Source: Cornus controversa (lineage: Eukaryota; Streptophyta; Magnoliopsida; Cornales; Cornaceae). Taken from it: a stretch of DNA of 64,000 bases. The stretch covers positions 23,228,806-23,292,805 of the forward strand of contig CM048848.1 in the NCBI GenBank assembly GCA_026545225.1, written 5' to 3'. A program made the translations under genes and the position numbers. This document shows positions 34,282 through 44,345 of this stretch, one piece after another; within the stretch, counting starts at the first letter, position 1, and the number at the start of each line of letters is the position of its first letter. The notes under the pieces are model-generated. The model saw nothing but the letters and a program-made list of their open reading frames with translations. It did no database searches and was not told where the DNA came from.

Positions 34282-34286
34282 TTTGG

Positions 34287-34960
34287 CTCCATACAATTTG
34301 TCAGAAAGACAAACTAGTGTCCAAAATGTATAACATATAAAGCTCATAGTAACTTTTGACGCCTCTCAGCCTTGTGCCTAATTGGACACACATTCTTGTA
34401 AAATACTGCGTCAATGAACCATAAATGATTAGGCATGGAGGAGTTAGATGCAACATTATTCTTTTGGATCGGAGAACTGTCCGGCACGTAAGCAACAAAC
34501 CAAGTTCACCACCAAGAGGTCCTCAGGTAGAGGAGTGTAAATATCTGTCAAGTCATCCAGGCATGTATGGGTGGAACCCATAGCTATAGCAACATTTGAT
34601 ATTTCAACACGAACTTGCTTACCATCCACTGAAGAAGTACGCACACCTCACTCATCTTGCTTTGGCATTAAGTTCTGGTAAAAGACCTTCACGAGCCACA
34701 CATAAATGATAGTGGATGCCAGAGTGAAAATTGAGTCAACCTAATGGCGACGAAATTCAGCAATACCCCATCGGGTCTCAGGAAACATGCCATATAACTC
34801 TGGTATCTCAAAAGTTGTTTCAAAATTTAGTGCCCTTGGATGCTACATCTCATAAACCCGCTCCTTCTGAGGCGTAGAGGAATTCGCTGCTTGAGAAAGT
34901 TGTGGACATTTGAGGACCAAATAAGCTTGAAGTGCCTTCTATATTAGCTCTCTTTGGTGC
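34287..34960 (-). pseudogene. Athila-B env-like ORF, N-terminal part
   Basis: Minus-strand pieces read ETTFEIPELYGMFPETRWGI, VFYQNLMPKQDE, VDGKQVRVEIS and, near the insertion, NHLWFIDAVFYKNVCPIRH. The order (..FY.N......V.G..V.......) matches the ORF at 51374-50149 in Athila-A and the plant transposon-associated protein family that follows pol in Athila-like elements. Stops occur at several points. The gypsy element at 26021 is inserted in it; the rest continues at 26015. Confidence 0.6.
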
Positions 34961-35856
34961 AATTAGAACTTGAAAAGTTTGGTTGAGGAATATCGTCAAA
35001 CATTTGGTGAGCAAACTTTACTCATAACCTTCAACCTCATCTTTTGTAATTATCTCCGCCCCAAAATCAACCAATCCACCACACAATTGTCTCCCCCAAA
35101 CTTGTTCTTCAAAAGCCCTCAAAGAAATTCACTCAATTTTGAGAAAACAAAACACACATTTTCTCGATGACGAAACTTGAAAAAGTTGGACTTTAATTGA
35201 CAAATTGAGATGCACAAGTGGGATTTTGATGTTGTTGATGATGATCAAAGATGATCTTTTGCAATGTAATCACTAATTCGAAAAGTTGTAATCCTGGTTG
35301 ATGTAGGAGAGTCAATGGAGATCTCAATGCTTCAAAAATTTGAGTATATGCATGTGGCTTGAAGAGACCGTTGAAGAGGCCTTAAAACAATTTGGATCAG
35401 CCCATGTAGGCCTTGGGCGATCAATCCCCCTTGGTGCTGAGCGATCGATCGCCCAGTTGGGAGTTCCTTGGGCATTAATCGCCCAAGGTCGACTGAAAGG
35501 AGCAATTTTGAGATATCTATAGCCCAAGGTTGATCGAGACCTCTCTTTTTTACCCATTTTGAGTCCAAATACCCCGGTACACTCCCCGCCATCCCTCGGA
35601 AGCAACTAAGACATCAAAAACTCAAACAAAACACACTAAAACACACCTAATATTGAAATAAAAATAAAGAAAACATGAACTAAAAATTGAAAGAAAGAAA
35701 AACAAAAAAAAATCATAAATTAGAAATACAAAATACTCCACCGTTAACGTCTGTAGGTGACGTCCATCACCCGAGAGGATCAAGTATAATAAACGAGATC
35801 CGTTAAGATTCCACATCTCTGGTAGGTACAATCCCCTCTACACAATGCTTCCACCT
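34961..35856 (-). other. Athila-B spacer between pol and env-like ORF, with palindromic words
   Basis: No ORF is present on the coding strand. At 35405-35500 it carries GGGCGATCAATC, GAGCGATCGATCGCCC and GGGCATTAATCGCCC, near-palindromes centred on GATC/ATTAAT and framed by GGGCGAT..ATCGCCC arms. Athila-A has palindromes in the same place (52021-52256) with different arms. Confidence 0.55.
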
Positions 35857-36276
35857 TTACCCATTGACCTTCATTAGAGTATTATCTCTCAAGCTTCGAA
35901 TCTCCACAGCTCTATGAGAAAAAACTGAAATCACTTGAAACTGTCCATCTAACCTCGAACGCAACTTTCTAGGAAATAACCGAAGCTTAGAATTGAAGAG
36001 CCAAACTTTATCACTTGGAGAGAAAGACTTACGCAAGATGTTCTTGTCATGGAATCCCTTTTTCCTATCCTTATAAATGCACGAGCTCTCATAAGCACCA
36101 TGACAGAATTCTGCCAACTCATTCAGCTGTAACTTGCTCTCTTATCCAGCCATCTTCGTATCAAAGTTCAGCTTCTAGATTGCCCAAAGTGTGCCTTGAG
36201 TTCTATTTCAACTAGAAGATGACATACTTTCCCATACATCAACCGATATGGTGACATACCAAAAGGAGTCTTATAA
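35857..36276 (-). pseudogene. Integrase C-terminus of Athila-B, truncated
   Basis: The piece 36117-35857 reads YKDRKKGFHDKNILRKSFSP, VWLFNSKLRLFPRKLRSRLDG and EIRSLRDNTLMKVNG, the typical end of Athila-type integrase. Upstream, PFGMSPYRLMYGKVCHL can be read up to 36276, with a stop. There the sequence switches to a family-G LTR, so the rest of pol is lost or displaced. Confidence 0.8.
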
Positions 36277-36875
36277 TGAAATACTCCCTACATTCTCACG
36301 CATGAGGTGGCCAATCTCATACATAAAACATAAGGAATACCTACAATTGATAGAATACAAACACAAAATACAAGTGACAAAGGAAAAGAAAATAATTGTG
36401 AAAGAAAACTTTAACTGAGATGATAAATAACATCTAATAAAAATTTTGAGTCTGAAGAATACAACATGGAAGTCCTGTAACTCAAGGACCCTTAAACCCA
36501 AAAATAAATAAAGACTAAGTAATATAAATAACATCCCAAAATAGTCCACCTCTCAGACATAAATAAAATGAAGTTCCTGCACTGAAGTCTGGTAATGAAA
36601 GATGACTACCATGCTCTACGAACTCAAGACTCTAACTCCGTGGTGGAACCGACCTGGGACCTGAAATATCAACAAAGTAGGTTAACCCATGAGCAAGTTC
36701 CCTCTACTAACACCCAACAGAGAACTGATAAACATACCATATATATGAGGACAATAATATATATATATATCATTTTCTCATTTAACCTCTTGTCCTAAAA
36801 AAAAGACAATCCCACATGTTGTACTAACCCATCGGTTATCACAATCAAGTAGAGAACAATTTTAAGTTTACACAA
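36277..36875 (-). mobile_element. Family-G LTR copy 3, left part
   Basis: It starts TGAAATACTCCC..CATGAGGTGGCC like the other family-G LTRs and is closest to the 26021 copy (shared TACAATTGATAG and ATACAA words). It is interrupted at 36875 by the composite element and resumes at 40591. The far end is lost near 40755, so this LTR is also truncated. Confidence 0.75.
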
Positions 36876-37125
36876 TGTAATACCCCACTCCAATACGTGG
36901 TATGATATTGTCCGCTTTAGGCCTAAGCCCACACGGTTTTGCTCTTGAGTTTTATCCCAAAAGACCTCATACCATTTGAAGAGAACATACTACATATAAG
37001 CACATCCTTTTTTCCACACCCAGGCAATGTTCGATTGAGCACCCTGTACCCTGTCGGTGTGGTAGCCCAGCCCAGTGTCTGTCTTCGCACCTGCCCACTC
37101 ACACCCGTCCACAAGAGTTACTACA
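36876..37125 (-). mobile_element. TRIM-like short LTR (250 bp)
   Basis: On the minus strand it starts TGTAGTAACTCTTGTGG and ends GTGGGGTATTACA. It includes words typical of dicot TRIMs: TGGTATGAGGTCTTTTGGG, AAAACTCAAGAGCAAAACC and AAAGCGGACAATATCATACC. A purine tract (GTAGGAGGGTGGA, 37139-37127) precedes it, as expected for a 3' LTR. Confidence 0.7.
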
Positions 37126-37180
37126 ATCCACCCTCCTACGAGGCCCGACGTCCTCGTCGGCACACTTCTCGCTGGGTTCA

Positions 37181-37193
37181 GGCTCTGATACCA
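37181..37193 (-). other. Primer-binding site at the composite junction
   Basis: GGCTCTGATACCA on the plus strand is the reverse complement of TGGTATCAGAGCC, a perfect Met-tRNA PBS. It lies 2 bp inside the end of the gypsy LTR (TTTCA at 37200-37196) and is followed by TRIM-type sequence, so it is the switch point of the composite. Confidence 0.85.
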
Positions 37194-37195
37194 AA

Positions 37196-40100
37196 TGAAA
37201 TACCCCTCAGAAAATTTCGCACATGAGGTGGCCAGTCTCATACACAAAATCTGAGGAATGTTAACAATTGATAGCAACAAGCATAGAGGACAAGGGACAG
37301 AAATAAAATAACTACTAAAAGCTGAACATAAGATCTCATTGAATTGAAATAACTGATAAATAAATAATTATATGTCTGGTAATACAATTTGGAAGTCCTG
37401 TAACCCAAGGACCCCTTAACCAGAATGAACAAAAGTTTAAGACTTTAATTTAAAACCAACAACCAAAACCTCTAAATGAGTTCATTGTTTGACTCCTCAA
37501 TAATAAAATAGGTTCCTACCCTGTGACCGATGAGAGTACATGTCTGCCACAACCAACCCTAGTACTGTATCCTCGCAGGGTAAGCTGCCTAGGACCTAAA
37601 ATATCAACAAAGTGGGTTAAACCCACGAGCAAAATCTATCTACTACATCCCAATTAGAGAACCAATATACATACCCTCAATGTGCGGGACACAAGAGAAA
37701 AAAAATAGGTGCAAACATTCAAATTATTCCTTATTCAGTTCATGTTTTCAAAGATAAAAATCATCTTATACTTTATCCCAACAACCCTTATTATTTAAAA
37801 ACGAACACCTTCTTTAAGTTAAGAAAATAAAGAAACATATGCATGCATTTTATTAAATCTATGCAATTATGATATGCCAAATATAATGTATGGATACCTT
37901 ATTAAGTATGGGCGATCCTGACAGGCCGGGCAATCCTTATATGTCAAATAAAATGTATAGATACCTTTTTAGGTATGGGCAATCCTAACACGCCGGACAA
38001 TCCTTACATGCCAAATAAAATGTATAGATACCTTATTAGGTATGGGCGATCGTCACACACTGGGCAATCCTTACATGCCAAATAAAATGTATAGATACCT
38101 TATTAGGTATGGGCAATCCTGACATACATGCCAAATAAAATGTATAGATGCATTCCCAATATGAAACATAAAATAAACAAAGTGCATTATGATTTTAATT
38201 TGCACAAACAAGTAATTCAAATTCTCTGACATGAAATTATCACCATATGACAAATTGTCCACAAATAAACTATAATCAAGTATTCCATGGGCTTTTATAT
38301 CTTTAAAGGAAAATACATACAAGTAAATCCAATAACACAAATATCTATTTTAAAAGCAAACACCCAATCAAACCTCCAATTTATCTAAACATTCAAGGGA
38401 GTCAAAACCTAACTCGAATTTAAGTTCTCAGCCTATTCTGTTCCTAAAACCATGTTTAAATATCCTGGAAATTTTCTGACATTCTCAAGAATTTTAAAAA
38501 AATATTTTCCAATAAGAGAAAAAATAAAGCATACTGAGAGACATACTTATACAACCGATACAGCCTCAAGGGAAACTCCTTTTCACTCAAAATTTAAAAA
38601 TCAGGTACATTTTAATCCTATAAAGTTACCTGCATTTTTTTAGAATTTTTTAGAATTTTACAATATTTTTCAACAAATAAAAAGGTGAAAACCCAACTTT
38701 TAGACACCTTAAAAATTAATTGAACACCAAGGGAAACTCATTTCGATATGAAAATTTAAACCTAAGTTTATTCAACCTCCAGAAAGTTACAGTAAAAAAT
38801 TTGGAAATTTTTGGAATTATAAAAATATTTTCTAAAATTACAGAAAGTGAAAAAAAAAAACAACTTTTGGACACTTTAAAAATCAATTGAACAACAAGAG
38901 AAGATCATTTTGAGTTAAAAATTTAAACCCAAGTGTATTTAATATCCAGGAAGTTACAGTAAAAATTTTGGAACTTTCAGAAATTTTTAATTATTTTCTA
39001 AAATTAAAGAAAGAGAAAAAACCCAATTTTTAGATACTTCAAAACTTAATTTAAAAACAAGGAGAAATCATTTCGACATGAAATTTAAAGCCCAAGCTCC
39101 TTAAACCCTCAGGAAGTTGCCATTAAATTTTGGGAATTTTTAGAATTATAAAAGTATTTTTAAAAAATGATTTTCCAAGTTTTCAAGTTTTTCCAAAAAT
39201 TTCAAAATTTCAAAACAAATACCAAAATAATTCGGAATGGGCCCATATCGGACCCAGAGGTGGGTCCCTGTGAGTGGGGCCCAAAAATGACTTTTCGGCC
39301 ACCAGACGAAGCCAGCGCTGGCTGCACATGCCGACGGCGAGCGTGCAGAGCGTTGCCCCTTTCCATTTCTTTTTTTTTCTTTCCTTCTTCTCTCACTTGA
39401 AGCTTCCCATGTTCAACAATGGTGGCCGAACTTTCTAACCATTTTCTGGTCACTTCCGGGCACCGAATTGCGCTTATGAATATACCATTGAACTCATCTC
39501 GATCTAAGCTACGCATTGGTACCAAATTCACGCCCTCTCGTGGCCTAAATAAAAAACACTCAATTTCAAGTTTCGAAAATCTAAAATTTCAAAGTCAGAT
39601 TCCCATCAATCTACCCAACGGTTCGCAACCAAATTTTCAAGGATTTTTCTAGGAAGTAAGATCTACCTATTAATTGGAACAAAAATGATAAACAAAGTAG
39701 ACCCAAATTTCATGTTCGTACATCTATATATATATATATATATATACACCCGCCTATACAGTCATATATACATGTATATACATATGCAAAAATACCCTAA
39801 AACAGTACCAAAACTCCAAATCTTCATGTTTAATTCACAAAATTATTCTTAGCATGCAAAATCATTTAATTTCATAATTAAATGCAGACAAATTTCCAGC
39901 AACATGTCTATACAATTAATATATATATATATTATATATATTCCAATAACATGTATATAGAAATAATATATATGTATACAGATTCAAAGGGGAAGAGAAG
40001 AGTTCGAACTTGCCTCTTTGACGATTCAACTTGTTCAGCCGATCATTCCTTCACTCCCTTCTCTCTTTCGTTTACTCTCTTGGTTTCTATGCGTAAAGCA

Positions 40101-40590
40101 AACAGTAGAAACCCTAGTCTCCTATTTTCTTTTTGTCTTAATTATTATTATTCTACTATTGTTTTTTTCTATAAACTAAAAAATAATAATAATACCATAA
40201 CCCTGGCCCATCAACTTAAGCATATCCCTAACCCAACCATTCCAGTCCAGATTCCTCCCTAGCCCAATCCAAAGCATTTAAAAGATTTAAATCAAACAAT
40301 ACATAATCCATAAATAATTCACATAAAATGATAAAATAAAAACAGAGAAGTTTACATGAAATAATATGGAATCTATAAAACATAAACAATCCACACAAAA
40401 TGATAACAATCGAACTTATCAAGTCACATGAAATGATAAAATGCATATAAAGGAAAACAACTCACAAAAATGATAAAATATAGAGACAAGGCATTTCACA
40501 TGAATTAATAATAAAATAATAATAATAATAATATAAAGCAATTCAAAATTCTTTAAAATAATTGACGTCCAAATTTTTCGAGGTATTACA
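37196..40590 (-). mobile_element. Family-G LTR copy 4, full length (3.4 kb)
   Basis: This is the most complete family-G LTR on the minus strand, TGAAATACCCC to GAGGTATTACA. It is closest to copy 1 (7490). It contains the tandem repeat (37885-38148), AT-rich blocks of a repeated CAAAAAGTGAAAA / AACTTTTAGACACTTTAAAAAT type (38680-39060), a GC patch (39240-39360) and (TA)n (39724-39745). It contains no gene. Confidence 0.85.
37885..38148. repeat. LTR tandem repeat, family-G, about four 66-bp units
   Basis: The unit is AATGTATAGATACCTTATTAGG, then TATGGGCGATCCTGACACGCC and GGGCAATCCTTACATGCCAAATAA. One fewer unit than copy 1, and the last unit is partly deleted. Confidence 0.8.
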
Positions 40591-40755
40591 CATAAGAGGC
40601 AATCCTGACATGCTCGAACACATATTAAGTAATTTTCTTATTAGATATTAGGCAATCTTGACATGACTATATACGTGTTTTATGGATACCTTATTAGGTA
40701 TTTGGCAATCCTGACATGCCTCCACAAATAATTTATAAATGTTTTAAATCGACCT
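40591..40755 (-). mobile_element. Family-G LTR copy 3, right part
   Basis: It contains GGCAATCCTGACATGC and GGATACCTTATTAGGTATT words, i.e. the family tandem repeat. It resumes exactly where 36875 breaks off relative to the uninterrupted copy at 26575-26870, and fades out near 40755 without the LTR terminus. Confidence 0.7.
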
Positions 40756-40866
40756 AGTGGCTAGAAGTGAGGATCTTATTTTAGGGCCCAAACTCAACCC
40801 AATTGGTTTTAAATCAGCCTAGTAGCTAGAAGTGAGGATCTTATTTTAGGGCCCAAACTCTTATTG
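40756..40866. repeat. Two-copy tandem duplication, about 61-bp unit
   Basis: AAATCGACCTAGTGGCTAG and AAATCAGCCTAGTAGCTAG each lead into AAGTGAGGATCTTATTTTAG and GGCCCAAACTC. The first copy abuts the broken end of the family-G LTR. Confidence 0.75.
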
Positions 40867-41649
40867 GCTCCAATGGATTATAGATTGGCTTGGTCATTCC
40901 ATGACCCTAAATTTCAATAATTTATTAACTACAACTTAATTCCACTATATAAGTGTGATTACACTCCAACTTGAGAATGGTTTAACTATGTGTTTCCTTT
41001 AAACCATCTGTTGTCTCAACACCCAACACCTGTGTTAATTATACAAAATTATCCTTCTATGCACAATTGTCAATCAATCCAAATCAACAATTGAATATTT
41101 ATTAAGGTACTTAATTATTTTCCATTTAATCAAAAAGCCTTTAATAAAACTTATGCACTTTACCAAGGTGCATACCCAAGTGCTTGAGAGAATGTTCCAA
41201 ACCAAACCAAGCACTTGGATTTACTATTGATTAAACTAATCAAGTCATAATAAATTAGCTAGCATAAATGTAAATCTTGGGAGTATGCTGCAAAGCACAT
41301 GATCAACTAACACCCAACATATTTGAATTTTAGACCATGTGGCCCACTGCATATATCAAAGTACTAACCAACCATGTCTAGCGTTCATCACTCCCTTGTA
41401 CTTAAGGATAACATTCATCACTAACAAGTAGTAAGTGCAATGAAGACCTTACAATTACTTTGATAATCACTTGTCGGTGATCCTGTTATGTTCTTTATAA
41501 ATAGAGAGTCCACCCACTATTGTTAAATGAACAAAACACTTCATAATACACAAAATAAGTAACTTGTGCTTTGATAAGTAACATATTCTTATTAATAAAC
41601 CAATGTTATTACATCCTAATTGGTGCTATAAAGAGCATACAATCCCAAC
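40867..41649 (+). other. Non-coding AT-rich sequence, possible Copia-type LTR
   Basis: No ORF. TTATAAATAGAG (41497) followed by ..GCTATAAAGAGCATACAATC (41623) suggests an LTR or promoter region. No partner repeat or TSD was found for this part. Confidence 0.3.
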
Positions 41650-41913
41650 AGGTGCACAGTGCACCCACACGGTGCACTCTACACCCCCTCTCTATCTCAC
41701 CACATATCTCTCTTCTCGATCTACACTCTCTATCTCACTTTTCACTCCATACACCACCTATATTTATAGCCCCTTTGCTAACCATCACCCACACACACAA
41801 ACACACTAGGAACCAATTCACCTTAGCAAAAATCACCGCACTCCTCCAATGCTCATACACATGGACACCATATCATACTATACACTTATGACTTATATGT
41901 GGACTAAGCCCTA
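41650..41913 (+). repeat. Host repeat X, copy 1 (target of the solo LTR)
   Basis: CACGGTGCACTCTACACCC, then TATCTCACCACATATCTCTC..CACCTATATTTATAGCCC..CACTTATGACTTATATGTGG recurs at 46695-46971 with few changes. It is cut at AAGCCCTA by the Athila-A solo LTR and resumes at 43338 with CAATCTCGCCCTCCAC. Two short ORFs here are composition effects. Confidence 0.75.
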
Positions 41914-43337
41914 TGATAAGTGTTCAATTATATGCATTTGAACCCTCTTTATTGCATACGTTGGTTCCGTTTTTGCGTTTACCGAGATATGTTTACGGTA
42001 TTTTTGTGTTTTTGATGTTTTGCATGTATTGGAGTAAATGGAGCAAAAATTGGAAGCTCTCTGCAATCAAGAGAAGAAATCAGGAAATGCAGCCAAGGCA
42101 TCTCGATCAATCGAGATGTTGATTTCGATTAATCGAAATCTCGATTGATCGAGATCTCATTTCGATTGATCGAAATCTCGATCAATCGAGATTCAATTTC
42201 GATCAATCGAAATTCTGCAGAGCCCACTTGGCCACTTGCTCACCTGCTCTCCCACTTGCAACAAAATCCCCCTTTTTGCACGACTTAGGGGGATTATCTG
42301 ACTTGAACAAGACTCTTGGGGGCCTTATTAATGCAATATATATATATAGTGATATATATATATATATGGTGGGCCCCAAGGTTGAAAAAGGAGGCCATAA
42401 AGCACAAAAGGAGGCCATTTGACATATATCTCTCAAGCAACATCAAAGAAGAGGAGAGACCTTCGAGAGAGGAAGAGAAAGAGCTGAACCAGACCAAGAA
42501 GCTTCATTCTTTTCATCAACGGAAGGGTGCAAGGCAACCATGAGCAACTAACTCTTCTACTAGGGTGTTGGTTTCAACCCCTAGCCATGTAAACTTGTTC
42601 ATCTTTGTAGCTCTTGGGATTTATACTTAAATGTGGATTATTTAGCCTAGTGATTATGTACACAAATACATCTCTTTTATATATTCATTTGATATGGAAT
42701 TTATTCTTGTCTTAGAGTAGATTTTGTCACTTGAATGAACAACATTTGCATATTCCACAAGAAGTGCAAATGATGGCTAGATAATGGTATTTAATTGAAT
42801 GTGTGATGTTAATTTGTATAGACCATGCCAAGACAAGGTAGTTTGGATGCATGTAGTGTTCACTTAGAGAGTAGAGTAATTAGGTAGTTAGTTAGGTTGA
42901 AGAGCTATGCTTGTTGAAGATGGATTATGATAGGTTAGCACACACATTGATCTTTTGATATGTCATTGAGGTCACAAGCCTAATGACATTGTTAGGCATT
43001 TAATTAATAAATCCCATGCTTGCTACACTTATGAACATGTGAATGGCTAGTGGTGGAAACCAACCCTAGTTCTCTCTCCCAACTTTAAACTCTTTAATTT
43101 TCTTGTCATTTCATTCATGCAATAGTTTTTAAACACAAAACCAAAAATCTGTTTTTAGAATTAAAGTAGAATTAATCTTCCCATAAGACAATTGCGACTA
43201 GTCCTCGTGGGATCGATACCCTCCATATAGAACCTTATCTACAAAGATTCGTGCTCTTGCGAGTGGTTAAATTATATTTTGATAAAAAGGGCAAAATTAA
43301 GCTTACAATATAATTTAGTTCCGACCACATCACCCTA
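41909..43337 (+). mobile_element. Solo LTR of the Athila-A family with TSD CCCTA
   Basis: 41914-43332 (1,419 bp) starts TGATAAGTGTTCAA and ends CCGACCACATCA, and matches the Athila-A LTRs at 46972-48360 and 58211-59624 in reverse orientation. CCCTA flanks both sides exactly (41909-41913, 43333-43337). No internal sequence remains, so the element was removed by LTR-LTR recombination. It contains the palindromic array (42100-42213). Confidence 0.9.
42100..42213. repeat. Array of 16-18-bp palindromes in the solo LTR
   Basis: Six consecutive palindromes alternate between two forms, ATCTCGATYRATCGAGAT and ATTTCGATYRATCGAAAT. Arms change symmetrically (TCTC with GAGA, TTTC with GAAA). Confidence 0.85.
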
Positions 43338-43589
43338 CAATCTCGCCCTCCACACACAAGAGAGACAAATCACAACGCAGAAATACTCTAAGATATTTTG
43401 TCTACCAAGGTGATACAATCTTCACAAGAGGATTCAAGACTACTCACCCTTAATAAAAACCTTTAATATTCTTTACAAAACCCAAAACAATCACCCATAT
43501 ACCCCTGTGCTACACCACCACAACGTGTGTTATTTCAATTACCCAACTGTTCACATCCTACAACTAACACAATGAAACAACCATAAGCA
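43338..43589. other. Continuation of host repeat X, non-coding
   Basis: AGCCCTACAATCTCGCCCTCC and CTACCAAGGTGATACAATC words look like the transcribed edge of a plant LTR element. No ORF and no feature beyond this. Confidence 0.35.
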
Positions 43590-43942
43590 AATGAACCACG
43601 ACAAACTCCAAATAGAAGCCCATAAATGTGATGGCATCAGGCAAAACACCAACTATCATCATATCCACAAAAAGCTGACATAGCTTCTATACATATCCTT
43701 GAGAAGCATATGTAACAATCATGGTGTTCCAAGCAAAAAAATTCTCTCATTCTGACGTTTCATGTCAAAAATAGCATCGGGCATCGACAAGGCTTCCACA
43801 TCTCCCCATATATCATGTACCCTATAACCAACACATTCCAAGAGGAAATATCTCTAATGGAAACACCTTTTAAGACCATCCCAGCTCCTTTCATCTCCTC
43901 TCTAAACCAATAAGAAACCCAAAAACCCATACATCCATACAA
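43590..43942 (-). pseudogene. Pentatricopeptide-repeat (PPR) protein fragment
   Basis: On the minus strand VSIRDISSWNVLVIGYMI is followed, after a frameshift, by PDAIFDMKRQN, FFAWNTMIVTYASQG, LCQLFVDMMIVGVLPDAITF. The spacing and the WN.MI..Y...G and P(D)..TF signatures are those of plant P/PLS-type PPR repeats, which bind organellar RNA. At least two frameshifts and an in-frame TAG break it. Only about two repeats are visible out of the usual ten or more. It is a degenerate fragment. Confidence 0.6.
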
Positions 43943-44345
43943 CTCACCTTAACACCACCATTATGTACTACAACCCAACCCAACCCAAATCATAATTCAT
44001 TGCGTCGCCAAACTGAGCAACATCCCTATTGATTTCCATCAGTAACCCAAGCCGAGAATTGTCAACTGGAGCTTCAGTGAACACTAACCACTTGTCGGTC
44101 GTCCATCGACCTTTTCCCCAGAAGCACCATCACCATCATCACCTTGTTTTAAATTAACCCAGCAAAACCCACTTTTACAAAAACTAGATTGAACACACTT
44201 GTCACCATCACAAGGGTCATCAATAGAGCCACCAGTACAAACACTACTATACGGCGAAACCCATCTGTAACTCCCTGACCTTCACTATCGTATTGCCCTA
44301 AAATCCTTAGCAAACCACCACTGTTCACAAATATAAGATTATAAC
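43943..44345. other. Non-coding or decayed coding sequence
   Basis: C-rich on the plus strand. A 69-codon minus frame (44358-44149) is hydrophobic but matches nothing I know. It could be more of the decayed PPR gene. Confidence 0.3.

Larger units (their letters stand above)
26016..34286 (-). mobile_element. Family-G gypsy element nested in Athila-B, with TSD
   Basis: The element occupies 26021-34281. It is flanked by TCTGG (26016-26020) and TTTGG (34282-34286), a 5-bp TSD with one mismatch. Both outer ends are canonical (TGAAATACCCC.. and ..GGGGTATTACA). In coding orientation the order is 5' LTR remnant (34281-33206), gag, protease, RT, RNase H, integrase, PPT, 3' LTR (28689-26021). A deletion removed the 3' part of the 5' LTR, the PBS and the gag start. 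Many stops and frameshifts break the polyprotein. Confidence 0.85.
36871..40595 (-). mobile_element. Composite element: gypsy LTR, PBS, TRIM-like body and TRIM-like LTR
   Basis: The unit runs 36876-40590 with TGTAATACC..GGTATTACA outer ends and a 5-bp flank CACAA (36871-36875) against CATAA (40591-40595), one mismatch. On the minus strand the order is a 3,395-bp family-G LTR (40590-37196), a Met PBS (37193-37181), a 55-bp spacer with GACGAGGACGTCGGGCC, a PPT, then a 250-bp unrelated LTR (37125-36876). The spacer/LTR part resembles the miniature TRIM elements common in dicots. Both outer ends split one older LTR cleanly, so the composite behaves as a single inserted unit with two dissimilar LTRs. 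Confidence 0.7.

Noticed and set aside
36277-40755. Reading the two family-G LTRs at 36277 and 37196 as the paired LTRs of one element
   Set aside because: They belong to different subgroups, and the first resumes after 40590, showing that the second is inserted into it.
42100-42213. Possible CRISPR or satellite array
   Set aside because: Palindromes are adjacent with minimal spacers and sit at the same place in every LTR copy; they belong to the retrotransposon.
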